Source: Candidatus Brocadia pituitae (GTDB lineage: Bacteria; Planctomycetota; Brocadiia; Brocadiales; Brocadiaceae). From it: 64,000 nucleotides of DNA. This document shows positions 25,468 to 35,185 of this stretch, one piece after another. How positions within the stretch are numbered: the first letter of the stretch is position 1; every line of letters begins with the position of its first letter. A program made the translations under genes and the position numbers. The notes under the pieces are model-generated. The model was not told where the DNA came from, ran no database searches, and was given only the letters and a program-made list of their open reading frames with translations. Location: NCBI GenBank assembly GCA_017347445.1, contig AP021856.1:1000613-1064612 (forward strand). The letters run 5' to 3'.

Positions 25468-26460
25468 TCAATGAACGGCAAAGCTATGGTTCGGCTCAAC
25501 AAATACTTCCTGAAAACCTACACTAGCTTTCGTTGCAAGATAGCTTTGTGTGGGTAACAAGGTCTCCCACTCAGTCCATTGACCGCTCTCATCACACGCA
25601 GAAAGGTGAGTTTGAAGAAAACCGAGATGATTGGTATTGCTGCAAGATTCCTGAAACACCTCCACTATCGGCCCCCACCAGCCATAACCTGAGGGATCAT
25701 ATACTTTTTGCTCGATTTTTGAACAAGGGTATTCAAATCTATAAATCTGGTCGTATGTGTTATTGCGATAATTATAGAGCCATACCGTGTTGGTCCAATT
25801 GCCGTTTTGACTTTCAGATGTCTGGTTCTGAATGCTAAGCACTTGATAGCTGTTCCCATGAGCAGTCTTTTTTGTCAGATAATCGCCGAGATCATTATAA
25901 GTAATATTAATATTCGTTTGCCAACCAGAGTCATGATTATTGTTTACTATACGAGCAGGGTCAAATACTCTGAAGCGCATGTCTTCTTGTGGACTATAAT
26001 ATACAAGGGCCTCTACACCCTTAGAAGCTCGATTAGTAGCAGTAAGGTAAAGATAGTTACAGATGTTACCACCTGTTTGGGTAGGCGCTATGAAATCTAA
26101 AGCAATCACAGTACCCGTATCAAACGCTGTTCGAAAAGAATCCTGGTAATAAAAAAATCCATAACCAACACGGCTTCCAGTTGGTTCGCATTTATAACCC
26201 TCTTGCAAAAATGACTGCAAACGACTTACTGCAGCATTTCTGTATGATTCAGCAAGGTGAGTCTGTTTCTTTAACGTCTGGATTTTGCTGAGAAGGAACG
26301 CTTGCTCGAAATCAATATTCCGTGCAGATTTCTTCGATAAATCCGCAAATTTCTCTTGAACATCCTTTGTAGGAACGTAACGGCCTGATGCAGGTTCCAA
26401 TAATAAAGTGTCTCTACCTTTTTTGATAAATAATGGCCGATTTTTAGCATGATCTGTCAT
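25468..26460 (-). CDS. Hypothetical protein (330 aa)
   Basis: AAAGGAG precedes the ATG at nine bases. The product has no signal peptide or membrane helix. It begins with a basic segment followed by two helical stretches (residues 35-90). After residue 95 it is rich in Tyr, Asn, Gln, Trp and Thr (for example NHDSGWQTNINITYNDLGDY), which suggests a beta-structured domain. No motif I recognise. The three genes downstream on the same strand are also unassigned, so it may belong to a cluster of unknown role. Confidence 0.6.
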   Translation of the reverse strand: MTDHAKNRPLFIKKGRDTLLLEPASGRYVPTKDVQEKFADLSKKSARNIDFEQAFLLSKIQTLKKQTHLAESYRNAAVSRLQSFLQEGYKCEPTGSRVGYGFFYYQDSFRTAFDTGTVIALDFIAPTQTGGNICNYLYLTATNRASKGVEALVYYSPQEDMRFRVFDPARIVNNNHDSGWQTNINITYNDLGDYLTKKTAHGNSYQVLSIQNQTSESQNGNWTNTVWLYNYRNNTYDQIYRFEYPCSKIEQKVYDPSGYGWWGPIVEVFQESCSNTNHLGFLQTHLSACDESGQWTEWETLLPTQSYLATKASVGFQEVFVEPNHSFAVH

Positions 26461-26501
26461 TGAGCAATTCTCCTTTTAAAGATATGATTTAGGCATATTC
26501 A

Positions 26502-27119
26502 TTAAAGTCCAAAATCTTTTATTATTGAGGCTGAGGCAATGATCTTTCCGTCTCTCGCTATTAACTTTACTGGTGTTTCACGAGAAAGAATATTTGCGAA
26601 TTTTTGCCATTCAATCAGTTCCACAGGAATAGCAACCCATTCACTTTGGCCAGCAGATAAAGTAATTCCATGCGTATACTTTTGAGAAGAATATCCTCTA
26701 TAAAAAGAATCAAATTCAAGATGCCCGATAGCGAAAGTTTGAATCGTTACATTTTGATTGGCTATGATTTTTGTTCCTATCCAAAATCGTTCCTGTCCAT
26801 TGATTTTTGGATCATATTGCGCCCAGGTACCATCGCTTTCATATTCATCACGATAAAGTCCAATGTTTTCCATTGTTGCAATAATATCTTCCTTATGATT
26901 GTTTCCTTTTATGTCGGATTTCGTTACAACATAGCCAAATAAAAAAACGCCGGAAAAAAGGAATAGAAAAACGGTGAATTTATATTTATTGGAAGAATTT
27001 CTAAAAAAGTAAAAGGCAAGCATTGAGAGGATTATGATCATCAAAGCCAAGATTCCTAACCGGCTTTTTGCTGCCTCAGCAATAATTTGTGAAATGTTCT
27101 GATTTAAAAGGACATTCAT
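26502..27119 (-). CDS. Hypothetical two-helix membrane protein
   Basis: 205 residues. Two hydrophobic helices (about 23-39 and 48-64) are followed by a soluble domain of about 130 residues, likely outside the membrane, with YRDEYESDGTWAQYDPKI and ITLSAGQSEWVAIPVEL. The ATG has no clear ribosome site. Not recognised. It lies 41 bases upstream of the 330-residue protein on the same strand, and the two may be cotranscribed. Confidence 0.5.
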   Translation of the reverse strand: MNVLLNQNISQIIAEAAKSRLGILALMIIILSMLAFYFFRNSSNKYKFTVFLFLFSGVFLFGYVVTKSDIKGNNHKEDIIATMENIGLYRDEYESDGTWAQYDPKINGQERFWIGTKIIANQNVTIQTFAIGHLEFDSFYRGYSSQKYTHGITLSAGQSEWVAIPVELIEWQKFANILSRETPVKLIARDGKIIASASIIKDFGL

Positions 27120-27406
27120 TTTTTAAGTTAATGGCAAATTGGACGGCAACCACAGGAACCACTCAATGCGGATTACTATAGTGAAACCTCCGGGAGCAGG
27201 CTGCAAATCTGCTCCCCGCATCAGACCCTTCCCGACGCGGTAAATGGAACCAGACAATGTATGATAAAAATGATTGGGATTTGTGCCTAACTGGTTGCGT
27301 TAACTGTACTGGGACCCTTAATCCCATATGCTTCTATTGTAGTGAAAAACCACGATCAAGCACTTCCCCACCTTGAATCTTGTTGCCCCTATGTTTAGGG
27401 GCGCAG

Positions 27407-27730
27407 TTATACGAAGCTACTGGCGGTTTTTAAAAGGTCGTCCAAGATTTTCACAAGACTCCCCAACTGTGTAATTACCTGCGCGATGTTTTGTAAAACA
27501 GAGATGGTATCCTGCAACTTGGCGTTCAGTACTTTTAGCTGATTGTTTGCATCGATCACAGCTTGTGTATTATCTTTAAACTGTGCAGACAAAAGGTTCA
27601 ATAGTGAACCTCGCAATCGCTTCCCTATTGCTAGAAAATCCTTCCTCTCATTTATATTTAATCGGGCATCCATTGACAGGTCAAAACAACGTTCGACCAA
27701 TTGTGCGAGCTCAGTATTGGTAATTTTCAT
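27407..27730 (-). CDS. Hypothetical helical protein
   Basis: The 107 residues are almost entirely heptad-like helix, with three or four amphipathic stretches (LNAKLQDTISVLQNIAQVIT, LGSLVKILDDLL). AGGAGG lies before the ATG and the gene starts three bases after the stop of the lipoprotein gene, so both are one operon. It could be a coiled-coil partner of that lipoprotein, which is also helical. Not recognised. Confidence 0.6.
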   Translation of the reverse strand: MKITNTELAQLVERCFDLSMDARLNINERKDFLAIGKRLRGSLLNLLSAQFKDNTQAVIDANNQLKVLNAKLQDTISVLQNIAQVITQLGSLVKILDDLLKTASSFV

Positions 27731-27733
27731 GGC

Positions 27734-28723
27734 TTATCCTCCTTTTCTCAAATCACGAATTTGTTTTACAGCATCAGCAATCTCTTGAGCACGGCTCTTA
27801 AACGTTTCTAAGGCTGCTAAAAGTTCAGTAAAGTTCTGGGGTGTCTTAGGCGACCCTGCATATTTGACCAGTGATTCGTGTGTGTCCAACATGGTTTGAA
27901 TCAGATTGGCAGGATTTGCAGTCAAAGCTGCTTCATAACGTGAAGCAGCAGCGTCGATTTCTGCAAGTGTCTGTTTTCTTTGTGCGAAGTTATCTTTTAT
28001 ATTGAGCACCGTATTACGATTTTCGTTGAAATACCCCGCGCGATGCGCCAATTTTTCCTTTAGACCGATCCTTTTCAACGGATCAATGACACTTGTCAGA
28101 TCATTCTGCAAAAGTATAAGTACCTTCCGAACCTCTGGAGCACCATCTTCTATTGCCTTTTTGATTGCATCATCTCTCTGCTTTTCTAAATACATACGAC
28201 CAATAACACCTACTATAGTTCCTATTGGACCTGAATAATTCTTTGCGGTCTTGTCAATTATCTTTTTTTCCTCATCACTTTTGCCCAATTTATCAAATGT
28301 CACTTGGAGATTGAAAAGGTTGTCACCAAGTATTTTTGATCCTTCGGCAAATTGCTTGGGAGCCTCACTACCTGCTAATTCTCCAAGCCGTTGTGCATAA
28401 ACCCCGAGTATCTCAATCGCATCGGTTCGTGCCTTGATTGATTCTGCGCTGAATGGTGACCCTATGAGGGGGGTCGGATTACCATTATTATCTGTGGTTG
28501 ACACCTCCATGTTAGGATCGTATAAACACTCGTCCAGATATATCTCTCGCTCAAATTTATTTAGCTCGGCATAATAGACACCGATCGCGGTACCTGAGGT
28601 ATTGATGCTATCTCGCAATGATGTTATTGGCTCAGAAAAACGAGATGTAACACAGCCAGTTAGTGAAATTGTTGATAACAGCATGATAGCAATACGATAC
28701 GAAAAACTCGAAAGATTAAACAT
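27734..28723 (-). CDS. Helical lipoprotein
   Basis: An AAAGGAGAG site precedes the ATG. The N terminus MFNLSSFSYRIAIMLLSTIS leads to LTGC, a lipobox with Cys23 as the lipid-anchored residue. The mature part is long helices with a short Gly-rich hydrophobic stretch (GPIGTIVGVIG, near residue 164). It is probably an outer-membrane-attached coiled-coil protein. The family is not recognised. It is first in an operon with the 107-residue helical protein. Confidence 0.65.
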   Translation of the reverse strand: MFNLSSFSYRIAIMLLSTISLTGCVTSRFSEPITSLRDSINTSGTAIGVYYAELNKFEREIYLDECLYDPNMEVSTTDNNGNPTPLIGSPFSAESIKARTDAIEILGVYAQRLGELAGSEAPKQFAEGSKILGDNLFNLQVTFDKLGKSDEEKKIIDKTAKNYSGPIGTIVGVIGRMYLEKQRDDAIKKAIEDGAPEVRKVLILLQNDLTSVIDPLKRIGLKEKLAHRAGYFNENRNTVLNIKDNFAQRKQTLAEIDAAASRYEAALTANPANLIQTMLDTHESLVKYAGSPKTPQNFTELLAALETFKSRAQEIADAVKQIRDLRKGG

Positions 28724-28925
28724 TTTTTCTCTCCTTTGTCTTGGATTAAGTTCTCGTTGACCCTTCTAGAAGAAAATTTTTTGCTATAACCAATAGCAAA
28801 AGTGTAAATTATAATTAATTCATTTGACTCTTCCTCCTTTCTTATTCGTGAGTGTCTTGCAAGGCTTGAAAAGCCGTACAAATAGCCATATTTAAGCCAT
28901 TATCCTTTTAAAAATCCTTCTTATT

Positions 28926-29429
28926 CTAGCCAGCGAAAGCAGGCCAAAGACTTCTGTTAACCCCGGCTATAGTGCAAAGTGCGTCTGCAAGCATTTCAAG
29001 TTCTTCGGTCGTATTATAAATAATGGGGTTGATATACGAATCGCGTTAGCATTGTCTTCCTTTGCGTACTTTGTATGTATTGGGAGCCATTTCTCATTTG
29101 GAGTTTTTAGTTTCTTATAGACATCTTCACGGACATCTTTATCTTTGCCCCTAATCCTAAAACATATCATCACACAAGCCCAGCTATTTTCCTTGGGGGG
29201 TCAGAAGTTTGAAAACTTCAGGATACTGAGATAATCCTTTGCGCAACCAACTTCCAATGTGCAACAACCTCTCATACACAACCTGCTTGCCTATGTGATT
29301 ATAAAAATTGAGTGCCTCATGTAAGGACAATATGTTTGTATAAGGAGCAACTCCGCCCTTTTGGTAAGGAGATGTTGGCATCTTGTCAGGCTCGAAATTA
29401 TGACTATCTACATCCCATCCCACGGCCAA
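28926..29429 (-). pseudogene. Aminotransferase class V (PLP enzyme) remnant
   Basis: Three successive frames on the minus strand give the C-terminal third of a cysteine-desulfurase-like enzyme. They are SPYQKGGVAPYTNILSLHEA (to a stop at 29184), MICFRIRGKDKDVREDVYKK through DNANAIRIST (28967-29173), then YNTTEELEMLADALCTIAGV to the TAG at 28928-28926. At least two frameshifts and loss of the N-terminal part, including the PLP lysine, mean it cannot be active. A c-di-GMP-I riboswitch and its terminator stand just upstream. Confidence 0.7.
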
Positions 29430-29512
29430 GTTGTCGTATTAGTCATAACGTTTGTGTTATTATCAATCTTGTTTAACTTAGATCAACATGACCAATTAAT
29501 GAGAAAAACTCA

Positions 29513-29572
29513 TAAAAACAAAAAAGCCTTACTGCAAAAATGTTCATTTGAAACAGCTTTGGCAGTAAGGCT
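29513..29572 (-). terminator. Intrinsic terminator of riboswitch 1
   Basis: Minus strand: AGCCTTACTGCC and GCAGTAAGGCT form the stem, followed by TTTTTTGTTTTT. The 5' arm is also the 3' end of the aptamer. Confidence 0.85.
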
Positions 29573-29685
29573 GTCTTTTCCCATAAGCCGTTTAAACTGC
29601 TTAAACGGTTCAAACAGTTTAAACGGCTTGTAAAGACCCTATTACTTTGCGCCCCCTGATCACTCAGGGTTTACCTTTATCAAAT
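29561..29685 (-). ncRNA. Cyclic-di-GMP-I riboswitch (GEMM-I), copy 1, degenerate
   Basis: Minus strand: AAAGGTAAACCCTGAGTGAT, CAGGGGGCGCAAAG, GGGTCTT, then AAGACAGCCTTACTGCC. P2 is closed by a GTGA (GNRA) tetraloop. Compared with the other two copies it has GGTAAAC for GGCAAAC and GGGCGC for GGACGC. The guanine and the first A of GCAAAG that clamp c-di-GMP are kept. P3 carries an inserted GTTTAAAC-type repeat. The gene downstream is a wreck, so the switch may be an orphan. Confidence 0.8.
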
Positions 29686-29998
29686 GTTTTCTGATATATA
29701 CCATTGGCGAAAGAGAAGTCATACCATAGAAAAAACAAATATTTTTGACTAATTATTTCGTTAGTCATGTATTCTAAACCAGTTATAGATAAAAAAAGCA
29801 TAGACATACAGAGCAACAGGTTCATGGAAAACCCGTAAAAAAGTGTGTCATGACACACAAGTGCGACGTCCCAAAGTGCGCCATGTCACACTTTTTTGCG
29901 ATAGTAAACGCTAAATAACCAACGCAATGGTAACCATGAATCCAATCTGGCACAGCAAAACCTACAGATTTCCCGGGATTTAATACCCTGGAAGTATA

Positions 29999-30066
29999 GG
30001 AATTTCATTTACCCCCCATAATCCCCCCGTTTACGGGGGGGAAACAGGGGGGGGAAAGTCGGCAGT
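29999..30066. repeat. G-run/C-run hairpin repeat, copy 4
   Basis: Inverted relative to copies 1-3: GGAATTTCATTTACCCCCCA, C6-GTTTAC-G7, ACAGGGGGGGG, AAAGTCGGC. Downstream (30075-30155) lies a CGAATATCGAACAA inverted repeat, related to 37530-37690. No gene is seen in 29686-30421. Confidence 0.8.
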
Positions 30067-30421
30067 GCGCTGAATATCGAATATCGAACAAAGAATGTTG
30101 TGTGATGAAGTATTTTTACTTCACTATTCGATATTCCTTGTTCTGCGGTTCGATGTTCTCTTTAAATAAGTCACCGATGGCTTAACTCAATGAATATTTT
30201 CAAAGAGCTGAACTATTACATGTCTTTAACTTGTGGAATGCTTATGGCAACAGAGACGTATTCTTTTCATTCATATATGCACATGCCGCGCCTCCAGAGT
30301 CTGACACGTTTTTCAGATGCCATTTCCCTTGACTGTCCTCGTATTACTGATAAAATGGGTAAACTTTTTTGACTTTTATGGTAAACCGTCTTTATTTACA
30401 TTTTTCCGGGACACAAAATAT

Positions 30422-31852
30422 ATGGAACATTACGAACAGGAGCGCCTTGATAAACTCCAAAAACTGCGCGAAAAAGGGATAGAACCCTATGGAAAACGAT
30501 ACGATAATACACAATCGATACAGTCGGTTTTGGATAGCTTTATCGCAGACCGTGATGACATAAAGGTCAAGACCGCCGGGCGCATCTCAACTATGCGGCC
30601 CCATGGGAAGACGGCATTTTTAGATGTAAGAGACTGGACGGGGAAGATACAGGTCTATATAAAACTGGACAAGGTCGGCCCTGAAACATTTGAGATATTT
30701 AAATTACTCGACCTCGGCGATATCGTTGGCGTGGAAGGCACACTCTTTAAGACCAGAACCGGTGAGATTACCATTTACGCGGACGATTTTACCATCCTGA
30801 CAAAATCCCTGTTAACGCCACCAGAGAAGTGGCATGGACTCAAAGACGTGGAGCTACGGCACCGGCAGCGTTATGTCGATCTATTTACCAATACGGAGGT
30901 CATGGATACCTTCCTGAAACGGATAAAGATCATGAAACATATACGGAAATTCCTGGATGACCGTGGTTTTGTAGAGGTGGAAACGCCCATGATGCAGTCG
31001 ATTCCCGGCGGCGCTGTAGCACGGCCTTTCATCACACACCATAATGCCCTCGATATCGATCTCTATCTGAGGATTGCCCCGGAACTCTATCTGAAGAGGC
31101 TGCTCGTGGGCGGGATGGAACGGGTCTATGAGATCAACCGCAATTTCAGGAATGAAGGCATCTCCACGAAGCATAACCCGGAATTTACCATGATGGAGTT
31201 GTATCAGGCCTACAGCGACTATCACGGCATGATGGAACTTACGGAGAGTCTGGTGACATCGCTGGTAAAAGAGCTTTATGGCGGATACGAGATACCCTTT
31301 GGGGACCGCAAGATCGATATGACCCCGCCCTGGCGACGCGCCACTTTTTGTGAGTTGTTAAAGGAATGCAGTGGCGTGGGTTTTGAGGACGAGGCCGGTC
31401 TGATGAGAAAGTCAAAGGAACTGGGACTTGCGACCCAAGGCGTTGACAGGGACAATATGGCGAACAATATCTTTGAGCATCTGGTAGAACCGGCGCTGAT
31501 TAACCCCACCTTTGTGCTAGACTATCCCACCTCGATTTGTCCTTTAACCAAGGCCTGCGAAGGTGATCCCCGTTTTGCTCAGCGGTTTGAGCTGTACATT
31601 GCCTCTATGGAAGTTGCCAATTCGTATTCTGAGCTTAACGACGCACCGGAACAGGACAAGCGGTTCCGTGAACAGTTAGGCACCGAGGCCGATATTACCG
31701 GGAAGATAGACGAAGATTTCCTGACTGCCCTGAAATATGGCATGCCGCCGGCCGGCGGCCTCGGAATCGGCATCGACAGGCTTATCATGCTTCTTACCAA
31801 CAATGTCTCCATCAGAGAGGTCATCCTCTTTCCGCTCCTGAAACCAAAATAA
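30422..31852 (+). CDS. lysS: Lysyl-tRNA synthetase, class II
   Basis: The ATG at 30422 (MEHYEQERLDKLQKLREKGI) gives 476 residues, a normal LysS; the longer frame from 30317 is unlikely. The N-terminal OB fold (GRISTMRPHGKTAFLDVRD) recognises the anticodon. The catalytic domain shows motif 1 (DDRGFVEVETPMMQ), motif 2 (FRNEGISTKHNPEFTMME) and motif 3 (GLGIGIDRLIML). It charges tRNA-Lys with lysine. It stands alone between repeat-rich spacers. Confidence 0.97.
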   Translation: MEHYEQERLDKLQKLREKGIEPYGKRYDNTQSIQSVLDSFIADRDDIKVKTAGRISTMRPHGKTAFLDVRDWTGKIQVYIKLDKVGPETFEIFKLLDLGDIVGVEGTLFKTRTGEITIYADDFTILTKSLLTPPEKWHGLKDVELRHRQRYVDLFTNTEVMDTFLKRIKIMKHIRKFLDDRGFVEVETPMMQSIPGGAVARPFITHHNALDIDLYLRIAPELYLKRLLVGGMERVYEINRNFRNEGISTKHNPEFTMMELYQAYSDYHGMMELTESLVTSLVKELYGGYEIPFGDRKIDMTPPWRRATFCELLKECSGVGFEDEAGLMRKSKELGLATQGVDRDNMANNIFEHLVEPALINPTFVLDYPTSICPLTKACEGDPRFAQRFELYIASMEVANSYSELNDAPEQDKRFREQLGTEADITGKIDEDFLTALKYGMPPAGGLGIGIDRLIMLLTNNVSIREVILFPLLKPK

Positions 31853-32263
31853 GTAAAATAATGCAAAACAAACCACAGAGTCACAGAGAAACAGAGTTAT
31901 TATTATATTCAAGATACTCATAAATGTCGAATTTTACATTGGTAACAGGATGGCACGAACAAACTCCGTTTGTCCGTGCTGGACTTGCACGACATTGTTA
32001 CGAAGTATTCATTTTAACATGTGGATAGACAATACAAGGCAGACCATGAAAGCGCAAAGCATTACGCATGTATTGTAAAACACGGACAAGCATAGCTTGT
32101 ACGTGCCACCCTGTTAGATTATGGTGATTCTGTATCAAGTTCATGAATCACAGACTATGAGCAGCTTGAGTCTATACATCTGTATTGAAAGATGGAATTA
32201 GGAGGCTTGTATTATAATCATCTTTGTGTCTCCGTGCCTCTGTGGTTCTGTAATCAATAAAAA
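31853..32263. other. Repeat-bearing spacer
   Basis: No gene supported. It holds a GCACGAACAAACTCCGTTTG/TCCGTGC inverted repeat (31953-31980) and a related CACGGACAAGCATAGCTTGT/ACGTGCC element (32080-32108). Confidence 0.5.
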
Positions 32264-33142
32264 ATGACAAAGATTAACGAACCCCTCTATGTTGCAATCT
32301 CTCTGGATATCGACCCGGATGCCAATAACGCCGTTAAAGGAAGGTATGATGCCCTTTCTTCTCCGGTAGAGCAGGGTGCGGTACGTATAGAGGCATGCAA
32401 AAGGGGACTGCAAAAGATCCTGGAACTCCTGGATATCTTTGATATAAACGCCACCCTGTTCTATGAGGCAAGAACGGCGCAGATGCTCGTTGCGGACGGA
32501 GTGGATTTGCCTAAATTATCAGAAAGACACGAGGTGTCATGCCATTCGCTAAAACACGAGGATTATTTGGGCAAGGTATCAGGTGTGCCTATGGAAGAGG
32601 CGTCCATTGAAGAATCGATAACAAAGGCAAAGGAAATTTTGGAGAAAATATTTGGACGTGAAACGAGGGGGTTTCGGGCACCCTATACAAGGATCAATCA
32701 GGCGGTAGTGAACGTTTTAGAGCGACTGGGGTTTCAGTACGATTCATCTGAGACGGTAGCCTTGGGTACCGAATGGAAGGGATGTCCGTTTCTCCTGGAA
32801 AAGTTTGACGCTGATCTGCTGGAACTGGCGTTGCCCACATTTCCGGACTCAAAGGGGAAAAAGATGTCCTCTTATTTGTGGGCAATATTTGAAGGCCGAA
32901 GGGTTTCCAGCGATTATATTGATGCGACCTTGCGGGCAAGAGAAACAGCCAAAGGCGGACTCTTCATATTTTCAATCCACCCGTGGCATCTGTATGTGGA
33001 TTGCCGGGGGAAACCATTTCATGAGGAACAAGCAACACAGAATTTGGAGCATTTGGAATACATCCTTTCCCGGTTAAAACAGATGCAGGGAGTCCAAATA
33101 ATCCGGCAGGATGCATATTTGGATCATTGGCTGCTCTCATGA
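32264..33142 (+). CDS. Polysaccharide deacetylase (NodB domain) family protein
   Basis: 292 residues with the five NodB motifs: the catalytic Asp region ISLDIDPD, the metal-binding HEVSCHSLKHEDY, RGFRAPYTRIN, the Asp in FQYDSS, and the late His in FSIHPWHLY. Enzymes of this family remove N- or O-acetyl groups from cell-surface sugars, or act on small amides. The short, cytosolic form without a signal peptide suggests an intracellular or lipid-linked precursor substrate. There is no strong ribosome site. Confidence 0.85.
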   Translation: MTKINEPLYVAISLDIDPDANNAVKGRYDALSSPVEQGAVRIEACKRGLQKILELLDIFDINATLFYEARTAQMLVADGVDLPKLSERHEVSCHSLKHEDYLGKVSGVPMEEASIEESITKAKEILEKIFGRETRGFRAPYTRINQAVVNVLERLGFQYDSSETVALGTEWKGCPFLLEKFDADLLELALPTFPDSKGKKMSSYLWAIFEGRRVSSDYIDATLRARETAKGGLFIFSIHPWHLYVDCRGKPFHEEQATQNLEHLEYILSRLKQMQGVQIIRQDAYLDHWLLS

Positions 33143-33304
33143 CAAACGGGTAGTGTTTTATTGCAATCATCGCGTGCAAGCAATAGCCAAAATAAAAAAT
33201 TAAATACCTTGCAATTTTCTTCATTTTTACTTTATTATTTATCTCCATGAGAAAAAGCAATTTTCTATCAATTTCCCTTTTCGAAAAATTCCAATGATAG
33301 CAAG

Positions 33305-33375
33305 GTAGGGGCGAAGCATTTGTTATAATTGGCATAGATGTGTTCATACCCACGTGGCAAATGCTTCTCCCCTAC
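33305..33375. repeat. GAAGCATTTG inverted-repeat element, copy 3
   Basis: GTAGGGGCGAAGCATTTG pairs with CAAATGCTTCTCCCCTAC over a 35-base centre. Confidence 0.8.
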
Positions 33376-33438
33376 TTTTTCAAAAAATAAAATTGTTACC
33401 AAGTTCCTATCATTTTTCTATGATTTCGTGAGGTACCA

Positions 33439-34749
33439 TTGAACGATCAGAAAACAGTTACGCCAAAGAATTTTCTCTTCGTCACCATCAGCGCCTTGAT
33501 TGCTGACATCGCCTGGCACGTCGCTAAGGAAGGACACAACGTTAAGTTTTATACGGAAAGCGAAGAGGATAAAGAGGTCGGTGACGGATTCGTACAAAAA
33601 GTAGCCAATTGGGAAACCGAAGTCGCCTGGGCAGACGTGATCGTCTTCGACGATGTGCTCGGACAAGGGACAAAGGCACAACGATTACGACAACAAGGGA
33701 AAAATGTGGTCGGAGGAACACCGTACACGGACAAACTCGAAGACGATCGTAGCTTCGGACAAGAAGAACTCAAAAAGTACGGTATCCCAATCATCCCTTA
33801 CAAGGAGTTTACAAACTTTGGAGATGCCATGACCTACGTCCACCAAAACCCCGGACGCTACGTCATCAAGCCAAGCGGAGAGTCACAAAACACGAAAGGG
33901 CTCCTCTTTGTCGGAGAAGAGGAAGACGGAAAAGACGTTATACAGGTACTCGATGATTACAAAAAAGCGCTTGCGAAAAAAATACCGGTCTTCCAACTCC
34001 AAAAACGTATCACAGGCGTGGAAATCGCAGTCGGGGCGTTCTTTAACGGAAAAGAATTCGTCCTCCCCATTAACGTCAACTTCGAACACAAAAAACTCTT
34101 TCCGGGAAACCTCGGACCATCGACAGGAGAAATGGGGACTTCGATGTTCTGGTCAGGACCGAACAAGATCTTTAACGCGACGCTCAAAAAGTTCGAACAA
34201 AAACTTGCAGAAGAACAGTACGTAGGTTATGTAGACATCAACTGCATCGTGAATAATAGCGGTATCTACCCACTCGAGTGGACTTCGCGCTTTGGCTATC
34301 CTACTATCAGCATACAACAAGAAGGAATGCTCACCCCCATCGGAGAATTTCTCCATGGAATTGCAACCGGAAGACTCAAAGAAATCAAAATCAAAAAGGG
34401 ATTTCAAATAGGCGTACGACTCGTCGTACCGCCGTTCCCCTTTAAAGATAAGGAAACATTCAGGATCAAATCAAAGGACGCGATTATTCACTTCAAGAAA
34501 AAACCGGCAGAAGGAATACACATAGAAGATGTTAAACTCGTCAATGACGAGTGGGTTATCACGGGAAATACAGGAGTCGTGCTCATTGTATGCGGAACAG
34601 GTCAAACCATGAGAGAGGCGCAGGCACAAGTCTATAAAAGAATTAAAAACATCATCATACCACACGTCTACTACAGAGACGACATCGGCGAGCGATGGTT
34701 CGAAGACTCGGACAAACTTCATACGTGGGGATATTTGAGAGAAACGTAG
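33439..34749 (+). CDS. PurD-like (GARS-type) ATP-grasp protein
   Basis: A TTG start follows TGAGGTAC. The 436-residue product contains an ATP-grasp fold like that of phosphoribosylamine-glycine ligase: YVIKPSGES (ATP site), GVEIAVGAFFNG, and YVGYVDINCIV...YPLEWTSRFGYP with the acidic Mg ligands. A C-terminal domain (VRLVVPPFPFKDKE) resembles GARS-C. PurD makes glycinamide ribotide. However, the N-terminal GGREHAL motif of true PurD is missing, so a different amide or peptide bond is possible. Codon choice is strongly skewed to GGA and CTC compared with neighbours. Confidence 0.75.
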   Translation: MNDQKTVTPKNFLFVTISALIADIAWHVAKEGHNVKFYTESEEDKEVGDGFVQKVANWETEVAWADVIVFDDVLGQGTKAQRLRQQGKNVVGGTPYTDKLEDDRSFGQEELKKYGIPIIPYKEFTNFGDAMTYVHQNPGRYVIKPSGESQNTKGLLFVGEEEDGKDVIQVLDDYKKALAKKIPVFQLQKRITGVEIAVGAFFNGKEFVLPINVNFEHKKLFPGNLGPSTGEMGTSMFWSGPNKIFNATLKKFEQKLAEEQYVGYVDINCIVNNSGIYPLEWTSRFGYPTISIQQEGMLTPIGEFLHGIATGRLKEIKIKKGFQIGVRLVVPPFPFKDKETFRIKSKDAIIHFKKKPAEGIHIEDVKLVNDEWVITGNTGVVLIVCGTGQTMREAQAQVYKRIKNIIIPHVYYRDDIGERWFEDSDKLHTWGYLRET

Positions 34750-35185
34750 GCCGAACTCAGAGGTCAGTTCCCGGAAGTCAGAAGATTGCAGGCAGAACAG
34801 GTATATTTTAAACTCATAGTCTCACCCATTGACCCACGATGACCCCAAGAGCCAAAACCTGCTTGACATGGATACGCATTATTATACTGTAGTATTACCC
34901 TGTAAAAACTTTTCTTTTTGTAAGTATTTCTTTGTGTCCTTTGTGTAAACCTTGTGTACTTTGTGGTTAAACTCTTTTTGGTTACGGCTTTGCTGCGCTA
35001 TGAAGGATAACATTTATCAAAGTATGACTATTTAGTGCGGTACAATTTATGGAATACATACCGAAGGCTTCACCGGAGGTACAAGTTGTCTTTCCGAAGA
35101 AATTGAAGGCTATTTCTCGGAGTCTTAATATTCACAAGTGATCAAGTCTTTTAAATAAATATACGACTATGACAAGGAGAACCGC
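34750..35185. other. Spacer without a firm gene
   Basis: A 30-codon frame at 35049-35142 (MEYIPKASPEVQVVFPKKLK) has no ribosome site and may be a gene stub. Otherwise nothing is recognised. Confidence 0.4.
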
